Shown here: positions 43,614-51,783 of the stretch, piece by piece
Layout of the letters: each line of letters starts with the position of its first letter
Numbering within the stretch: position 1 is the first letter of the stretch
Assembly (NCBI GenBank): GCA_030262725.1
Contig: JAJSZS010000004.1
Span: 60,639 to 124,638, forward strand
Direction of reading: 5' to 3'
DNA from: Candidatus Desulfofervidus auxilii
GTDB taxonomy: Bacteria > Desulfobacterota > Desulfofervidia > Desulfofervidales > Desulfofervidaceae
Length of the DNA stretch: 64,000 nt
Notes under the pieces: generated by a model
The model's database searches: none
What the model was told of the DNA's origin: nothing
The model's input: the letters and a program-made list of their open reading frames with translations, nothing else
Program-made: the position numbers and the translations under genes

Positions 43614-44091
43614 GGCATTTATTGGCATAGGTTCAAACTTGGGTGACAAAAAGGCTTATTGTAAAAAAGCTCTTATTTTATTAAATGCCTTACCTAAAAC
43701 AAAGGTAAAAAAAACCTCTTCTTTTTATTTAACAGAACCTGTTGGAGAAAAAGCACAACCTTGGTTTATTAATCTAGTTGCCTTTTTGGAAACAGAATTA
43801 AATCCTTATACATTATTTTTTTGGTTAAAGCACATTGAACATCTAATGGGACGCTTTCGCACTTGGGATAAAGGACCGCGTATTATTGATTTGGATCTCT
43901 TGTTATATGATGAATTGATAATAAATACACCAACCCTTACTATACCTCATCCTCGCCTTCATGAGCGAGGATTTGTATTAGCTCCTTTAGCTGAAGTTGC
44001 CATGGAAGAAAAACATCCAATTTTAAAGCAAAATATTAAACAATTGTGGTCAAAGTGTAAATATAAAGGATGGGTAATAAGAATAAAATGA
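43606..44091 (+). CDS. folK: 2-amino-4-hydroxy-6-hydroxymethyldihydropteridine pyrophosphokinase
   Basis: FolK (HPPK) transfers pyrophosphate from ATP to hydroxymethyldihydropterin in folate synthesis. The 161-residue protein has [29 protein letters not shown] and the signature [14 protein letters not shown] followed by [18 protein letters not shown]. It overlaps dapL at its start and the YHS-domain gene at its end by 22 bases. No other folate gene is adjacent, so the placement in the lysine operon is probably opportunistic. Confidence 0.95.
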   Translation: MHKAFIGIGSNLGDKKAYCKKALILLNALPKTKVKKTSSFYLTEPVGEKAQPWFINLVAFLETELNPYTLFFWLKHIEHLMGRFRTWDKGPRIIDLDLLLYDELIINTPTLTIPHPRLHERGFVLAPLAEVAMEEKHPILKQNIKQLWSKCKYKGWVIRIK

Positions 44092-44348
44092 GAATTATTT
44101 TTTATATATTATTAGCAGTTTCAATATATTATCTTTTGAAAAGTATATTTAAGTCAAAGCCTTCTGTTAAAAAAACCACAAGCAATTCTTTATGGCAAAT
44201 ACAAGATGAATTGGTAAAAGACCCTATGTGTGGTGTTTATATACCAAAGAAAAAGGCAACGGTTGCTAAAATAAAAGGCAGGGTTTACTATTTCTGTTCA
44301 AAAAAATGCATGGAAGAATATAAAAAACAGTTGGAGGAGAAAAAATGA
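44070..44348 (+). CDS. membrane-anchored YHS-domain (metal-binding) small protein
   Basis: This 92-residue protein has one N-terminal membrane helix ([15 protein letters not shown]) and a C-terminal YHS/TRASH-like module, [18 protein letters not shown] and [15 protein letters not shown], with three cysteines that could bind a metal ion. Such modules are found in copper-handling and other metal proteins, but here no transporter is adjacent. It overlaps folK by 22 bases and the transaldolase gene by four bases. The exact role is unknown. Confidence 0.75.
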   Translation: MGNKNKMRIIFYILLAVSIYYLLKSIFKSKPSVKKTTSNSLWQIQDELVKDPMCGVYIPKKKATVAKIKGRVYYFCSKKCMEEYKKQLEEKK

Positions 44349-44998
44349 AATTTTTTGTAGACACAGCTAATATAGATGAAATTAGACAGGCAAAGGAAAT
44401 GGGGATGGCTGATGGTGTAACTACAAATCCTACTTTAGTGGCAAAAGAAAATAAACCTTTTCGTACTCTTATTGAAGAAATATGCAGTATTGTAGATGGC
44501 CCAGTAAGTGTAGAAGTAGTAAGTCAGGAAGCAGATGAAATGGTGAAAGAAGCAAAGGATTTAGTAAAGATTGCTGAAAATATTGTTATAAAAATTCCTA
44601 TGACTATTGAAGGAATAAAGGCTACAAAAATACTTTCTACACAAGGTATAAGAATAAATATGACACTTGTATTCTCTCCATTACAAGCACTTTTAGCAGC
44701 AAAAGCTGGAGCAGCTTATGTAAGCCCATTTGTTGGCAGATTAGATGATATTGGCCATGATGGAATGAAACTAGTAGAGCAGATTGTAAATATTTATGAT
44801 GTTTATGGTTTTACAACAGAAATCATTGTGGCTAGCATACGTCATCCTTTGCATGTATTAAGAGCAGCTTTGTTAGGAGCAGACATTGCAACGATTCCAT
44901 TTAGAGTAATTAAACAATTGGCAAAGCATCCATTAACAGACATTGGATTAAAAAAGTTTTTGGATGATTGGCAAAAGGTAGCTAATAAAATTTTATAA
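44345..44998 (+). CDS. transaldolase/fructose-6-phosphate aldolase (short TalC type)
   Basis: This 217-residue protein of the short transaldolase family starts [16 protein letters not shown] and has [13 protein letters not shown], the Schiff-base lysine in [27 protein letters not shown] and SPFVGRLDD. Members either act as transaldolase in the non-oxidative pentose phosphate pathway or as fructose-6-phosphate aldolase; sequence alone by eye does not settle which, though organisms of this kind usually use it as transaldolase. A GGAGGAGAAAAA site precedes the ATG, which overlaps the previous gene by four bases. Confidence 0.9.
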   Translation: MKFFVDTANIDEIRQAKEMGMADGVTTNPTLVAKENKPFRTLIEEICSIVDGPVSVEVVSQEADEMVKEAKDLVKIAENIVIKIPMTIEGIKATKILSTQGIRINMTLVFSPLQALLAAKAGAAYVSPFVGRLDDIGHDGMKLVEQIVNIYDVYGFTTEIIVASIRHPLHVLRAALLGADIATIPFRVIKQLAKHPLTDIGLKKFLDDWQKVANKIL

Positions 44999-45010
44999 AA
45001 ATGAATACTA

Positions 45011-45553
45011 ATGACTTTAACTTTAGCCAATCATCTCACTTTATTAAGACTAACAGCCATTCCATTTCTTATCCTTTTTCTTTCTTATCCATATAAATGG
45101 TGTTCTTTTTTGAGTGCTTTAATCTTCTTTTTAGCCATTTTAACGGATTTTTTAGATGGTTTTTTTGCACGACGTCAAAAACAAATTACTACTTTAGGAA
45201 AACTTTTAGACCCTTTAGCAGATAAACTTTTAATAACAGCTGCATTAATTATGTTAATCTCTTTAAAAAGAGTACCTGCATGGATGGCATTTCTTATTAT
45301 TGCCAGAGAAATAGCAGTTACTGGATTAAGAAGTATCCTTGCTAGTGAAGGGATTGTGCTTGCAGCTAGCAAGAAGGGAAAGTGGAAATTTGTCCTTCAA
45401 AGTCTTGCTATCTTTTGCCTTATTCTTCACTATCCTTATTTTAATATTGACTTTCACAAAATAGGTATAATTTTACTTTGGATAGCTATATTTTTTACTC
45501 TTTGGTCAGGCATAAAATATTTTATGCAATTTTATAAAGCTATATCAAAATAA
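45011..45553 (+). CDS. pgsA: CDP-diacylglycerol-glycerol-3-phosphate 3-phosphatidyltransferase
   Basis: PgsA makes phosphatidylglycerophosphate, the precursor of phosphatidylglycerol, at the inner membrane. The 180-residue protein has several membrane helices and the CDP-alcohol phosphotransferase signature [19 protein letters not shown], followed by [11 protein letters not shown] (D-x2-DG-x2-AR ... G-x3-D-x3-D). It starts [19 protein letters not shown], the usual N-terminal form. It is placed 12 bases after the transaldolase gene and 11 before the ferredoxin gene in the same operon. Confidence 0.92.
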   Translation: MTLTLANHLTLLRLTAIPFLILFLSYPYKWCSFLSALIFFLAILTDFLDGFFARRQKQITTLGKLLDPLADKLLITAALIMLISLKRVPAWMAFLIIAREIAVTGLRSILASEGIVLAASKKGKWKFVLQSLAIFCLILHYPYFNIDFHKIGIILLWIAIFFTLWSGIKYFMQFYKAISK

Positions 45554-45564
45554 GGGAGAAAATA

Positions 45565-45846
45565 ATGAGAAGATGGGGAAGAAGGCGTCATATGAGAAGA
45601 AGGTGTGGATGGAGAATGTGTATTTTAAATTATAAACCAACACCAAGACACAAAATTTATCCAAAGATTACACCTATTGTCAATGAAGAAAAATGTATAG
45701 GTTGTGGTAAGTGTGCTAAACGTTGTCCGGTGGGAGCTATTACTATTTCAGATAAAAAGGCACATATTGATTCTGCCTTATGTATAAATTGTGGACAATG
45801 TATTTTAGCTTGTCCTAAGGGAGCAATTGATTACTACAAATATTAA
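45565..45846 (+). CDS. 2x[4Fe-4S] ferredoxin with Arg/Trp-rich N-terminus
   Basis: This 93-residue protein ends in a classic bacterial two-cluster ferredoxin: [19 protein letters not shown] and [18 protein letters not shown], with all eight cysteines. In front lies an unusual tail, [19 protein letters not shown], very basic and with two further cysteines, then a linker. Such a tail could contact nucleic acid or a membrane surface or a partner protein, which is inference. A GGGAG site precedes the ATG. It is the last gene of the long operon begun at 35290; 104 bases of non-coding sequence follow before the convergent FmdE gene. Confidence 0.88.
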   Translation: MRRWGRRRHMRRRCGWRMCILNYKPTPRHKIYPKITPIVNEEKCIGCGKCAKRCPVGAITISDKKAHIDSALCINCGQCILACPKGAIDYYKY

Positions 45847-45950
45847 AAGATAGCCAAATTCCTTCTTGTGCCTCTTTTTATCAATCTTTACCTTATTTTT
45901 GCCCTCTTGAAAAATCAATTTTGAAAATACAGGAGGAAAATGTAAGCATT

Positions 45951-46571
45951 CTATTCTTTATATCCAGAACAAGGGATACATAATAATTTATTATTTTTAA
46001 CCCTAATCTTACTTCCAAATACAACTTCACCACATTTTTCACAAAAAACAGGTGGGCCTTCTTGAACATAAATATATTGATATTCATAAACATCACTTAT
46101 TTTGAATATATCCTCTTCAGGTAAATTTAATACCCGATTAACTGCTGCCTCAGCAATCTCAGGTTCAATCTCTTCTGGAGGAATACCCTGTTTTCTTCTT
46201 TCCATAAAAGGAGAACTCATTGCTTGAGCAATAAATTCAGGCTTAATGGCTACCCTTACTGCTTTATTTTCTATGACATTAATTAAAACAAAAGCCATCT
46301 TATTGTAATTTAATTTTTCACAATTGCCCTTTCCATAAGTACAGCCAGTTGCCATCATTACACCATCTAAGAAACATTGCATTAAATGTCCAGTACCTGT
46401 TTCAGAAATCAATGCTAATTCTTTACTTTTCGCCCTTCCCACTCCTAATTTCCTTCTTGCTAAAAGACCTGCCCTTAATCCTAAAGGCATGGCTGGACAC
46501 AAATGTCCATGAAAATATAATCCATGTTCAAACATCTCTTTTAATTCAGGATCCTTAATATCAATAGCCAT
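45951..46571 (-). CDS. FmdE-family protein (formylmethanofuran dehydrogenase subunit E-like)
   Basis: This 206-residue protein has an N-terminal FmdE domain (LYFHGHLCPAMPLGLRAG, SETGTGHLMQCFLDGVMMATGCTYGKGN) with Cys/His residues that bind metal, and a C-terminal zinc-ribbon-like pair (VFCEKCGEVVFG and LLCIPCSGY). FmdE proteins are common in sulfate reducers that lack formylmethanofuran dehydrogenase; they may act in molybdenum or tungsten cofactor handling, but the role is not settled. An AAGGAGGT site precedes the ATG. It is a single-gene unit. Confidence 0.88.
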   Translation of the reverse strand: MAIDIKDPELKEMFEHGLYFHGHLCPAMPLGLRAGLLARRKLGVGRAKSKELALISETGTGHLMQCFLDGVMMATGCTYGKGNCEKLNYNKMAFVLINVIENKAVRVAIKPEFIAQAMSSPFMERRKQGIPPEEIEPEIAEAAVNRVLNLPEEDIFKISDVYEYQYIYVQEGPPVFCEKCGEVVFGSKIRVKNNKLLCIPCSGYKE

Positions 46572-46718
46572 TTTTACCTCCTTAGATAAATATATTTAAA
46601 TATGTCAATATAATAATTTAACCTGCATTTTAAATAAATTCAAGTATAAAAATTATCATAGAAAAAACAAAAGGCTTACTTGTGTTTTTTGGAATCTTAA
46701 CCAATTTAAAATTTTTCA
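46572..46718. other. non-coding spacer between fmdE-like gene and the pyr promoter
   Basis: AT-rich sequence with the ribosome site of the FmdE gene at its left end. I see no reading frame, tRNA, terminator or riboswitch fold here; it presumably holds the FmdE promoter, for which a TTGACA at 46603-46608 (minus) is visible without a good -10. Confidence 0.5.
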
Positions 46719-46748
46719 TTGACAATAAAGTTTACTCTGTGGTATTAA
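46719..46748 (+). promoter_or_regulatory. pyrBC promoter
   Basis: TTGACA (46719-46724), 18-base spacer, TATTAA (46743-46748). Predicted start near 46755, only four bases before the leader ATG at 46759. Confidence 0.6.
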
Positions 46749-46758
46749 AAATAAAAGT

Positions 46759-46797
46759 ATGTTTTATTTAAATAAATTGCACCTCCTTATTATATAA
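46759..46797 (+). CDS. pyr leader peptide candidate (12 codons)
   Basis: A short frame, MFYLNKLHLLII then TAA, starts about four bases after the predicted transcription start and has no Shine-Dalgarno, so it would be translated from a leaderless mRNA. Its stop codon (46795-46797) lies in the 3' arm of the terminator hairpin. A ribosome finishing this peptide would cover the hairpin and block termination. The coding sequence is U-rich on the RNA, as in enterobacterial pyrL, where slow transcription at low UTP lets the ribosome catch up. Translation is unproven; position and geometry are the evidence. Confidence 0.45.
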   Translation: MFYLNKLHLLII

Positions 46798-46811
46798 GGA
46801 GGTGTTTTTTT
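46780..46811 (+). terminator. intrinsic terminator/attenuator in front of pyrB
   Basis: CACCTCCTTAT (46780-46790), a three-base loop, ATAAGGAGGTG (46794-46804): an 11-bp perfect stem, followed by seven T. It lies inside the pyrBC leader, 13 bases before the pyrB start, so it must act as an attenuator. The arms equal the anti-Shine-Dalgarno sequence of 16S rRNA and a perfect Shine-Dalgarno. Confidence 0.85.
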
Positions 46812-46820
46812 ATGGAGTAA
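46812..46820 (+). promoter_or_regulatory. start-stop mini frame (ATG GAG TAA) ahead of pyrB
   Basis: The AAGGAGGTG arm of the hairpin is followed after seven bases by ATG GAG TAA, ending three bases before the pyrB ATG. The strongest ribosome site in the leader therefore points at a two-codon frame, and pyrB also has its own weaker GGAG (46814-46817). Reinitiation could contribute to control. Role inferred. Confidence 0.4.
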
Positions 46821-46823
46821 AAA

Positions 46824-47771
46824 ATGCCATTTTTTTCTAAAAAACATTTATTGGGCATAGAAGATTTATCAGCTGAAGAAATAAAGTTTATTTTACAAAC
46901 AGCTGAAGCAATGAAAGAAATCTCCTTTAGAGATATAAAAAAGGTGCCTACTTTAAGAGGAAAAACTATAGTCACTTTTTTTTATGAACCAAGCACACGC
47001 ACAAGAGTTTCTTTTGAAATCGCTGCTAAACGTTTAAGTGCAGATACAGTAAATATTTCAGCCTCTACAAGTAGTTTAGTGAAGGGAGAAACTTTATTAG
47101 ATACAGTTAAAAATCTTCAGGCAATGCAGCCTGATATCTTCATCATTCGACATTCCCAAGCAGGAGCACCACATTTTATTGCTAAACATATTGATGCATC
47201 AGTAATAAATGCAGGTGATGGCATGCATGAACATCCAACACAAGCTTTATTGGATGCTTTTAGTATTAAAGAAAAAAAAGGAAAGATTGAGGGACTTGAA
47301 ATTGCTATTATAGGTGACATTGCTCATAGCAGAGTAGCTAGATCAGATATCCTTTTATTTACAAAACTTGGAGCAAATGTAAGAATATCTGGCCCCCCTA
47401 CTCTAATCCCACCTTATATAGAAAGTCTTGGAGCAAAATATTGTTTTTATATAGAGGATGCTATAGATGGTGCTGATGTAGTTATTGCCTTAAGAGTACA
47501 AAGGGAACGTCTTAAACAAGTGCTTTTCCCTGATTTAAGAGAATATGCACTTCAATTTGGGCTTAATAAAAAACGTCTTATTTTTGCTAAAAAAAATGCT
47601 ATTTTGCTTCATCCGGGCCCTGTTAATTGGGGTGTGGAATTAGATCCAGAGATTATGGAACTGCCATTTACCATTATTTTGGATCAGGTAACAAATGGAG
47701 TAGCAGTAAGAATGGCATTATTATATCTGCTTGGAACACAAAGAGGTTTAAATGATGAAATGGCTCATTAA
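46824..47771 (+). CDS. pyrB: aspartate carbamoyltransferase catalytic subunit
   Basis: PyrB makes carbamoyl aspartate from carbamoyl phosphate and aspartate, the first committed step to pyrimidines. The 315-residue protein has the carbamoyl phosphate motif [22 protein letters not shown], the lysine-containing [11 protein letters not shown] loop and [17 protein letters not shown]. Where I expect HPGPVNRG in relatives, this copy reads HPGPVNWG. No regulatory PyrI gene follows; pyrC does, overlapping by 20 bases, as in Bacillus-type and many delta-type operons. Expression is probably set by the leader attenuator. Confidence 0.96.
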   Translation: MPFFSKKHLLGIEDLSAEEIKFILQTAEAMKEISFRDIKKVPTLRGKTIVTFFYEPSTRTRVSFEIAAKRLSADTVNISASTSSLVKGETLLDTVKNLQAMQPDIFIIRHSQAGAPHFIAKHIDASVINAGDGMHEHPTQALLDAFSIKEKKGKIEGLEIAIIGDIAHSRVARSDILLFTKLGANVRISGPPTLIPPYIESLGAKYCFYIEDAIDGADVVIALRVQRERLKQVLFPDLREYALQFGLNKKRLIFAKKNAILLHPGPVNWGVELDPEIMELPFTIILDQVTNGVAVRMALLYLLGTQRGLNDEMAH

Positions 47772-49041
47772 GGGTGGTCGGGTAATTGACCCAAGTCAGA
47801 ATTTAGATGCAGAGTTAGACATTTTAATAGAAAATGATGTAATAAAAGCATTAGAGAAAAATATTTCTGCTGATGATGTAGAAATAATAGATGCTAAAGG
47901 AAAGATTGTCACACCTGGTCTTATTGATGTCCATGTCCATTTAAGAGAACCTGGTTTTGAATATAAAGAAACTATTGAATCTGGTCTTATGGCAGCAGTA
48001 GCAGGTGGTTTTACAGCAGTTTGTTGCATGGCCAATACCAACCCAGTAAATGATAATCAAGAAGTTACCCGTTATCTTTTAAAAAAAGCATCTGAATATC
48101 ATCTAGCCAGACTTTATCCTATTGGTGCTGTAAGTAAAGGTTTAAAAGGCGAAGAAATGGCACCTATTGGAGAGTTAAAAGAAGCAGGGGTTGTAGCACT
48201 TTCTGATGATGGAAATCCTATTTTAAATAGTGGATTTTTAAGGCGTGCTTTAGAGTATGCAAAATATTTTAATTTACCAATTATTTCTCATGCAGAGGAT
48301 AAAAATCTTGCACCTTATGGTGTTATGAATGAAGGAAAAATAGCTACAAGACTTGGATTGCCAGCTATTCCTGCTGAAGCTGAAGAGATTATGATCTTTA
48401 GAGATATAAAATTGGCTGAGCTTACAAATTGGCATATCCATATTGCCCATGTAAGCACAGCAGGTGGTGTAAAGTTAATTAAAGAGGCAAAAGAAAAGGG
48501 TATTAAAGTTACAGCTGAAACATGCCCTCATTATTTCACACTAACAGAGGAAGCAGTTAAGGATTACAATACAAATGCAAAAGTAAGCCCACCTTTACGC
48601 ACAGAAGTTGATGTAGAAGCCATTAAACAGGGATTAAAAGATGGCACAATTGATATCATTGCTACTGACCATGCCCCTCATCATCCATTAGAAAAGGAAG
48701 TACCGTTTGAAGAGGCACCAAGTGGTATTATTGGATTAGAAACTGCTTTACCCATTTCTTTAAAATTAATAGAAGCAGGCATATTAAGCTGGTCAGAATT
48801 AGTTACAAAAATGAGCTATTTACCTGCAAAAATTTTTAATTTACCTGGTGGCACTTTAAAGCCAGGTAGTCCAGCAGATATCACTATTATTGATCCTGAA
48901 TCTAAATATCGTATTGATGTTAATGCCTTTTTTTCAAAGGCACGCAATTGTCCATTTAATGGCTGGGAAGCAAAAGGCAAAGTTATTATAACAATTGTAG
49001 ATGGAAAAATAGTTTATAACTTAACCCATAAATTCCTTTAA
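47752..49041 (+). CDS. pyrC: dihydroorotase
   Basis: PyrC closes carbamoyl aspartate to dihydroorotate. The 429-residue protein belongs to the long PyrC type of the amidohydrolase superfamily: metal motif [52 protein letters not shown] and [11 protein letters not shown]. The pairing with pyrB by overlap fits formation of a PyrB-PyrC complex as in Aquifex, which is inference. Its 3' end overlaps the convergent phosphomannomutase gene by 21 bases, so no terminator fits between them. Confidence 0.96.
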   Translation: MMKWLIKGGRVIDPSQNLDAELDILIENDVIKALEKNISADDVEIIDAKGKIVTPGLIDVHVHLREPGFEYKETIESGLMAAVAGGFTAVCCMANTNPVNDNQEVTRYLLKKASEYHLARLYPIGAVSKGLKGEEMAPIGELKEAGVVALSDDGNPILNSGFLRRALEYAKYFNLPIISHAEDKNLAPYGVMNEGKIATRLGLPAIPAEAEEIMIFRDIKLAELTNWHIHIAHVSTAGGVKLIKEAKEKGIKVTAETCPHYFTLTEEAVKDYNTNAKVSPPLRTEVDVEAIKQGLKDGTIDIIATDHAPHHPLEKEVPFEEAPSGIIGLETALPISLKLIEAGILSWSELVTKMSYLPAKIFNLPGGTLKPGSPADITIIDPESKYRIDVNAFFSKARNCPFNGWEAKGKVIITIVDGKIVYNLTHKFL

Positions 49042-50373
49042 TTTTTCTTCTACCATTTTACGAATCTCATCAAGCCTTTTTTCACTCTGTGCTTCAAAAC
49101 GTAAGACAAGCACAGGTTGAGTATTAGAAGAGCGTATAAGTGCCCAGCCATCATCAAGAATAATACGTACACCATCAATAGTTACAGTATTAAAATGTTT
49201 AGAGAAATATTCTTGTGCCTTTTTAACAACATCAAACTTTATCTCATCAGGACAAGGAATCCTAATTTCTGGTGTATAATAAGTCTTTGGCAAATCAGAT
49301 ATAAGCTCACTTGGTTTTTTTCCTGTTTTATCTATAATTTCTAAAAAACGCAGTGATGCATAAACAGCATCATCAAATCCAAAAAAACGATCTGCAAAAA
49401 ACAAATGCCCACTCATCTCTCCTGCTAAAAGTGCCTTTTCCTCTTTTAATTTATTCTTAATTACTGAATGACCTACTTTCCACATAATGGGCTTTCCACC
49501 ATGATGAGCAATGTCTTCAAAAAGCAATTGAGAACACTTCACTTCACCAATAATCTTAGCACCAGGATGTTCTTTTAAAATATCTCGTGAAAAGATAATT
49601 AATAATTGATCCCCCCAAAGAATATTTCCATTTTCATCCACTACTCCAAGACGATCCCCATCCCCATCATAGGCAAAACCTACATCTGCTCTTTCTTTTT
49701 TTACAGTATCAATCAAATCTTTAAGATTTTCTATTACAGTAGGATCAGGAAAATGATGAGAAAAATTCCCATCTATTTCACAATAAAGTGGCATTACTTC
49801 ACATCCCTTTCCCTCAAATGCTGGTAAGGCAACAATACCAGCTACACCATTTCCTGCATCTATAACCACCTTATGTTTTCTTTCAATGCGAATATTTTTA
49901 TTTAAAAAATCAAGATAATCAGGGATAATATCATATGTTTTATAATCTCCTTGCCCTTTTTCATAATCTTCTTTCTCCATAATTTTGCGCAATTTTTGAA
50001 TCTGTTCACCAAAAAGTGTCTCTTTACCTGCACAGATTTTAAAACCATTATATTCAGGAGGATTATGACTACCTGTAACAGCAATTCCTCCTTCTTTATC
50101 TAGATGAAAAATACTAAAATAAACTACAGGAGTAGGACATACACCAACATCTGTTACATTACACCCTGTAGAAAGAATACCTTTAACTAGTACTTCTTTT
50201 AATTTTGGAGAGCTTAAACGACCATCTCTCCCAATCACTACTTCTTTATATCCTAGACGCCGAATATAAGTGCCATATGCCTTACCTAAATGTTCTACTA
50301 CTTTTTCAGTAAGATCCTTATCAACTGTACCTCTTACATCATATTCTCTAAAAATTAGGGGATTGGGCTTCAT
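49021..50373 (-). CDS. phosphomannomutase/phosphoglucomutase
   Basis: This 450-residue alpha-D-phosphohexomutase interconverts the 1- and 6-phosphates of mannose and/or glucose for nucleotide-sugar and exopolysaccharide synthesis. The active serine lies in GIAVTGSHNPPEYNGFK, the metal loop in FAYDGDGDRLGVVDE, the sugar loop in GEMSGHLFF, and the phosphate loop in IRSSNTQPVLVLRFEA. This AlgC-like set of motifs suggests dual PMM/PGM use. It directly abuts the radical-SAM gene and could feed the polysaccharide locus at the right end. Confidence 0.93.
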   Translation of the reverse strand: MKPNPLIFREYDVRGTVDKDLTEKVVEHLGKAYGTYIRRLGYKEVVIGRDGRLSSPKLKEVLVKGILSTGCNVTDVGVCPTPVVYFSIFHLDKEGGIAVTGSHNPPEYNGFKICAGKETLFGEQIQKLRKIMEKEDYEKGQGDYKTYDIIPDYLDFLNKNIRIERKHKVVIDAGNGVAGIVALPAFEGKGCEVMPLYCEIDGNFSHHFPDPTVIENLKDLIDTVKKERADVGFAYDGDGDRLGVVDENGNILWGDQLLIIFSRDILKEHPGAKIIGEVKCSQLLFEDIAHHGGKPIMWKVGHSVIKNKLKEEKALLAGEMSGHLFFADRFFGFDDAVYASLRFLEIIDKTGKKPSELISDLPKTYYTPEIRIPCPDEIKFDVVKKAQEYFSKHFNTVTIDGVRIILDDGWALIRSSNTQPVLVLRFEAQSEKRLDEIRKMVEEKLKEFMG

Positions 50374-51783
50374 TTATACCTCCTCAATAAGCATTGATTT
50401 TATATCCAATTCCTTTAACCAATTAAGAAACTCTTTATTTTTTCTCTGCCATTCATAAGTAAGTTTTAATGCATAAAGAGAAATCTGTGCAGAAAGAAAT
50501 TTCCTATCAAGGAGGCGTTTAAAGGTATTTTTTAAAGAATAAAAAGTTTTATGTGCCTTTATTACTGCTTTTTGTAAAGCATAAGGTGAAAAATTTTTAG
50601 GGGAAAAAACAATGTGTAAGCCATCATAAAGAGACCAATTATGAGAAAGAATTCGTTTATTCTTACACATCTCTTCATAAACAGGAGTACCTGGCAATGG
50701 AGTTAATATAGCAAATTGAACTGAACCAATTTTATGTTTTAAAGCAAATTTAACAGTATTATCTATTACTGTTGGCGTATCTTTATCCAATCCAAAGATA
50801 AACATACCATGAATATGAAACTGACACTTATTTATTGCGCTAATAGCCTTTATAATATCCTTAATTGATTGCCTTTTATTCATCTCTTTAAGGCTTTTAG
50901 GATTGACAGACTCAAAACCAATATAAAAGCCATCACAATGAGTATCTTTTGCAAGTGAAAGCAATTTTGGATAACGGGCAATATCTACTCTTACTTGTGT
51001 AGACCAACTAAAAGAAAAATCCTCTTCTTTCATAGCCAAAAGCAATGATTCAGCCTTTTTTGGATTGGCTATAAAATTATCATCATAGAAAAAAATATGA
51101 TAATGACAATCATTATATTGTTTTAATTCATCAATAACATGTTCAACAGAACGATATCTTATCTTACGACCAAACATACGGGTAACAGAACAAAATTTAC
51201 AATTATAGGGACATCCTCTTGAAGTTTGAATTGGAATAATCTTTTTAACCAACCCCTTTATTCCCTTTTGCCAGCCATATATTAGAGAAAAATCAGGATA
51301 AGGTAGACTGTCTAAATTATTAATTAGAGGTGATACTTCATTATGATAAAATTTGCCGTTCTCCTGCCAACTTAACCCTTTTACATGAGAAAAAGATCTT
51401 TTTCCTTCTAATGCTTCTAAGAGCTCTAAAATGGCTATTTCTCCTTCTCCTTTTATAACAAAATCTGCAAAATTTAATGCCTCTTCTGGCAAAAAAGTAA
51501 CATGAGGACCACCCATTACTATTGGAATATTCATATTTTTAATCTTTTTTGCCAAATAATATGCCCGAATAGCAGTAGCTGTAAGTGTAGAAATACAAAC
51601 AATATCTGCTTTTTTAATTTGAGACCAATCTAATGGGGCAATCTCTTCTATAAAAACTTTAGTTTTATAACCAAATTTTTTAAGAATAGTAGCTAATAAA
51701 ATAGTACCTAAACGAGGAAGTTTAAATCTAGAAAAAAAATGAGGTGTTTCTGGCCTTGGTTCAATAAAAATAATATATTTCAT
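50374..51783 (-). CDS. B12-binding-domain radical SAM protein
   Basis: This 469-residue protein has an N-terminal cobalamin-binding-like Rossmann domain (KADIVCISTLTATAIRAYYLA and IVMGGPHVTFLPEEALNFAD). The radical-SAM centre is SRGCPYNCKFCSVTRMFG with CxxxCxxC, and a C-terminal helical region of about 120 residues follows. This is the BchE/HpnP class that methylates or rearranges unactivated carbons; the substrate is unknown, and hopanoid or lipid work is only one option. It overlaps the methyltransferase/reductase gene by four bases, so a methyl or one-carbon supply link is possible. Confidence 0.85.
   Translation of the reverse strand: MKYIIFIEPRPETPHFFSRFKLPRLGTILLATILKKFGYKTKVFIEEIAPLDWSQIKKADIVCISTLTATAIRAYYLAKKIKNMNIPIVMGGPHVTFLPEEALNFADFVIKGEGEIAILELLEALEGKRSFSHVKGLSWQENGKFYHNEVSPLINNLDSLPYPDFSLIYGWQKGIKGLVKKIIPIQTSRGCPYNCKFCSVTRMFGRKIRYRSVEHVIDELKQYNDCHYHIFFYDDNFIANPKKAESLLLAMKEEDFSFSWSTQVRVDIARYPKLLSLAKDTHCDGFYIGFESVNPKSLKEMNKRQSIKDIIKAISAINKCQFHIHGMFIFGLDKDTPTVIDNTVKFALKHKIGSVQFAILTPLPGTPVYEEMCKNKRILSHNWSLYDGLHIVFSPKNFSPYALQKAVIKAHKTFYSLKNTFKRLLDRKFLSAQISLYALKLTYEWQRKNKEFLNWLKELDIKSMLIEEV

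Noticed and set aside
45847..45950. Terminator between the ferredoxin and FmdE genes
   Set aside because: I could not find a convincing stem followed by a T run on either strand.
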